DNA of 64,000 nucleotides from Jiangella endophytica (lineage in GTDB: Bacteria; Actinomycetota; Actinomycetes; Jiangellales; Jiangellaceae): the NCBI RefSeq assembly GCF_003427025.1, contig NZ_QVAI01000015.1, positions 152,206 through 216,205 of the forward strand. The letters are read 5' to 3'. Shown one piece after another: positions 61,826-64,000 of the stretch. Numbering within the stretch: position 1 is the stretch's first letter; each line of letters opens with the position of its first letter. The notes under the pieces are model-generated. The model had not been told where the DNA came from. It searched no databases and saw only the letters and a list, made by a program, of their open reading frames with translations. The position numbers and the translations under genes are program-made.

Positions 61826-62098
61826 ATGACCAGCTCTGGGGTGTATGCGGTGTCGGTCGTTCTCGTGGGATCGGATCGCGCGGCGCTGCTGGCGCTCGTC
61901 TCGACCCTGCACCGACGGGGAGTCGACGTGCTGGAGGCCGATCTGTCGCGGCCGGCCGGAGGGCGGCGCGTTTTCAACGCGACCATCGCCGCCACCCCGC
62001 GCCAGGCGTCCTCCGTCGAGGCATCGCTCGGTCAGCTGATCGATGTCGTCGAGGTCGTCGCATGCAAGGCGATCGACGCCCGTCGGCGGGCCGCGTAG
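61826..62098 (+). CDS. small ACT-like domain protein
   Basis: A 90-residue protein with the beta-alpha-beta pattern of a small ACT domain, as in acetolactate synthase small subunits: YAVSVVLVGSDRAALLALVS, TLHRRGVDVLEADLSRP, then RRVFNATIAATPRQASSV and LGQLIDVVEVVACKA. There is no catalytic partner next to it. AAGGA precedes ATG 61826. It is divergent from the Lrp/AsnC gene, suggesting an amino-acid-sensing role; that is inference. Confidence 0.7.
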   Translation: MTSSGVYAVSVVLVGSDRAALLALVSTLHRRGVDVLEADLSRPAGGRRVFNATIAATPRQASSVEASLGQLIDVVEVVACKAIDARRRAA

Positions 62099-62264
62099 GG
62101 CGCCCCATCGGCCTCGTCGCCCCGGGCCGGCACACGAGCGAACGCGAGGAGGCGGCCGCCTCCTGAAGCGCTGTTCCAGGACCGCGAACTCGACGCCTGC
62201 TCGAGGGCGGAGCGCCTTGGACGACGAGCGGTCGAGGAGCGCCGTCTGTGCACGCACCGCCTGA
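62099..62264. other. gap without a gene
   Basis: These 166 bases lie between convergent genes. I see no frame, hairpin or RNA motif that I can support. Confidence 0.4.
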
Positions 62265-63431
62265 TCAGCCGATGACCCGGCGGAGCGCAGCAACCAGGTG
62301 GTCGGCCCGTGAGCCGTCTGCCATCCGATTGGTCAGGTAGGCGAAACCTACCTTCGCGTCGGGGTCGGCGAAGGCCAGCTGTCCACCCGCGCCGTCGTGG
62401 CCGAAGGAACGCGGCGAGAGGAGGGGTTGGGATGGGGTGGGGATCCTCATGCCGGAGCCCCACGAGGGGTAGGGCGGGGGGTTCGTCGCGAAGTGCGGCT
62501 TCCCTGTGCTTCGTGGGGCCGCCAGCTTCTTGCTGGTCTCATCGCTGATGAGACGTAGCCCTCGTGTGTCGGTGACGGTTGCCGACCAGATACGAGCGAT
62601 GGCGCCCGCCGTGGCGATGACGCCGGCACCGGCAAGCTCCGCGCGGTGCACCAACGGATCGTTGAAGCCGCCCGTCGGTGAGATGAGCGTCAGCGGGAAG
62701 GCTCCACCGAGTGTGGTCGCCTGGGTCACCCAGCGCACGGCATCGGCGTCTCCGGCGAGGTCTGCCGCGGTCGACGGGTCCTGAACCAGGAGGCTCACGC
62801 GGTGCTCGTACTCCGGCGGCAGACCCATCCAGGCGTCCGCGTCGAGGGGTCCCGCTACCTGGTCGGCGAAGAACCGGCCGGCCGTTCGCCCGGCAGCTCG
62901 AAGGATGAGCTGCTCGACGATGAAGCCGTACGTCAGGGTGTGGTAGCTGTGCGTCGTGCCGGGTGCCCACAGCGGTTCCTGATCGGCGAGAGCTGCTGCC
63001 ACGCTGTGCCCGTCCAGTGCTTCCGCCAACGTGAAGTTCTGTCGTGGTGCGGAGACTCCCGCGCGGTGCGCCAGGGCGTCCGCGATGGTGATCTTCTCTT
63101 TACCCTGGGCGCCGAACTCGGGCCAGATCGTCGCGACCGGTGTCTCCAGCGAGGGTATGTCCCCTCGTTCGAGGAGCATCCCGACGAGGACGGCGGCGAT
63201 GCCTTTGGTGCAGGAGAAGGTCACGGACAGCGTGTCCCGTGACCACTCACGCCGGCGTCGTTCGTCTGCTGTTCCGCCCCAGACCTCGACGGTCGGCTGT
63301 CCGTCGATCCACACGGCGAGAGTGGCTCCGGTTCGGCCGTCGTCATCGAGAGTGCGGCGAAAAGCGTCGGCTACCGCGCCGAAGCCCGGTTGAACGATGC
63401 TCTCGTGTCGATCGGGGTCAGTCACGGGCAC
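62265..63431 (-). CDS. beta-lactamase-family serine hydrolase
   Basis: A 388-residue class C beta-lactamase/esterase-like enzyme. The nucleophile motif SxxK is SCTKG (about residue 73), the Tyr motif is YHT near residue 162 (YxN in true lactamases), and the third motif is HDGAGG near the C-terminus. No signal peptide, so an intracellular esterase or peptidase (EstB-like) is more likely than a lactamase. AGGAGG stands four bases before GTG 63431. Confidence 0.88.
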   Translation of the reverse strand: MPVTDPDRHESIVQPGFGAVADAFRRTLDDDGRTGATLAVWIDGQPTVEVWGGTADERRRREWSRDTLSVTFSCTKGIAAVLVGMLLERGDIPSLETPVATIWPEFGAQGKEKITIADALAHRAGVSAPRQNFTLAEALDGHSVAAALADQEPLWAPGTTHSYHTLTYGFIVEQLILRAAGRTAGRFFADQVAGPLDADAWMGLPPEYEHRVSLLVQDPSTAADLAGDADAVRWVTQATTLGGAFPLTLISPTGGFNDPLVHRAELAGAGVIATAGAIARIWSATVTDTRGLRLISDETSKKLAAPRSTGKPHFATNPPPYPSWGSGMRIPTPSQPLLSPRSFGHDGAGGQLAFADPDAKVGFAYLTNRMADGSRADHLVAALRRVIG

Positions 63432-63546
63432 GGTTCCTCCTGGTGGCCGACGTCGAGGCTGCGGAGTGCATCGTCCGCGTGGTCGTCCGTGGGGGAGTCA
63501 CGGACGACCACGCGGGTGCCTGGTGGCCGGCGCCGGCGGCTGACCG

Positions 63547-64000
63547 TCAGTGGTTCAGGAACAGTTCGATGACGGGGACGGCGACGTCGGGTCGTTGGAC
63601 CGGCAGCTCGAGTGTGAGGTCGTCGGGCGAGGTGCCCAGTTCGGGGTGGGTGTCGGTGTTCTCGTGGTGGGGGACCAGCCGGATTTCGGAGGCGTCGTTG
63701 AGCAGCTGTGCGTAGCGGACCTTCCCGGCCAGCCCGGGCAGGTGCAGGTGTTTGAACGGCCACGAGAAGATGTGTAGGTAGAGCCGGTTGCCGTGTTGGG
63801 TGTAGCGGCAGTCCGGGGGCGGCACGAACGTGCTGGCGCCGGCGTCGTGGATGGAGCGGGCGTGCAGGCGCATCCAGCGTCCGATCTCGGTGAGGGTGTC
63901 CAGCGCTCGGGGTTCGAGTTCGCCGCGGCCGTTGGGGCCGACGTTGAGCAGCAGGTTGCCGTCTTTGGAGACGGTGTCGATGAGCAGCTTGATCAGCAGT
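63547..64000 (-). CDS. C-terminal part of a GH29 alpha-L-fucosidase
   Basis: The gene enters from beyond the right edge; about 150 C-terminal residues are visible. IDTVSKDGNLLLNVGPNGRG, then ALDTLTEIGRWMRLHARSI, are signature text of family GH29 alpha-L-fucosidases, followed by the beta-sandwich C-terminal domain. The nucleophile and N-terminal region are outside the window. It hints at another plant- or host-glycan gene set beyond 64 kb. Confidence 0.85.
   Translation of the reverse strand, partial: LLIKLLIDTVSKDGNLLLNVGPNGRGELEPRALDTLTEIGRWMRLHARSIHDAGASTFVPPPDCRYTQHGNRLYLHIFSWPFKHLHLPGLAGKVRYAQLLNDASEIRLVPHHENTDTHPELGTSPDDLTLELPVQRPDVAVPVIELFLNH

Overview
The window is high-GC DNA (roughly 70% G+C) with dense, often overlapping genes, many GTG starts, SigJ-like ECF sigma factors, a type VII (ESX) substrate-like protein and an aerobic cobalamin pathway. 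It comes from a saprophytic actinobacterium; a soil or plant-associated genus such as Jiangella would fit, but nothing here proves the genus. I saw no rRNA, tRNA or CRISPR array.

Left edge (1-2.6 kb): an EspC-like ESX protein, a lipoprotein and the first codons of a third gene, then an aldo/keto reductase and a cupin. Carbohydrate region (2.6-20.1 kb): a LacI regulator and a rhamnose-type CUT2 ABC transporter with a clear promoter and palindromic operator; a secreted BNR-repeat protein flanked by broken alpha-L-rhamnosidase genes (a GH106 fragment and a GH78 pseudogene) and a transposase remnant; then a minus-strand operon of GntR regulator, enolase-superfamily enzyme, SDR dehydrogenase, DapA-like lyase/aldolase and GH28 pectinase, divergent from a CUT1 ABC transporter. 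Together this looks like a locus for rhamnose- and uronate-containing plant polysaccharide (pectin, rhamnogalacturonan or arabinogalactan), partly decayed.

Stress/regulation block (20.1-24.7 kb): an MFS exporter with a long hairpin over its start, a frameshifted NmrA-like pseudogene, an ECF41-type sigma factor translationally coupled to an NAD-dependent epimerase preceded by an ECF41-like promoter, and a GYD-domain protein. Cobalamin block (24.8-46.2 kb): cobK, cobA, a cobB-cobC fusion, cobO, a BchI/BchD-like chelatase subunit, cobL, cobM, a cobI-cobJ fusion, cobH, a short cobG, a BtuFCD-like importer, a CbiX-like/ferredoxin protein, cobN and cobF. Three cobalamin riboswitches are visible: one before the chelatase operon, one before the importer-cobN operon, and one with no recognisable downstream gene. 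CobG, CobF and CobN mark the aerobic route.

Peptidase block (46.2-57.2 kb): a GntR regulator, then a minus-strand run of M19 dipeptidase-like, S10 carboxypeptidase-like, S9 peptidase, MerR regulator, second S9 peptidase and prolidase-like amidohydrolase, divergent from an RpiR regulator. None of the hydrolases has an obvious signal peptide, so an intracellular peptide-degrading pathway is likely. Right end (57.2-64 kb): a winged-helix (AlkZ-like) protein, a damaged uridine-kinase-like gene, a second ECF41 sigma factor with a quinone-oxidoreductase-like partner, an Lrp/AsnC regulator divergent from a small ACT-like protein, a beta-lactamase-family serine hydrolase and the 3' end of a GH29 alpha-L-fucosidase.
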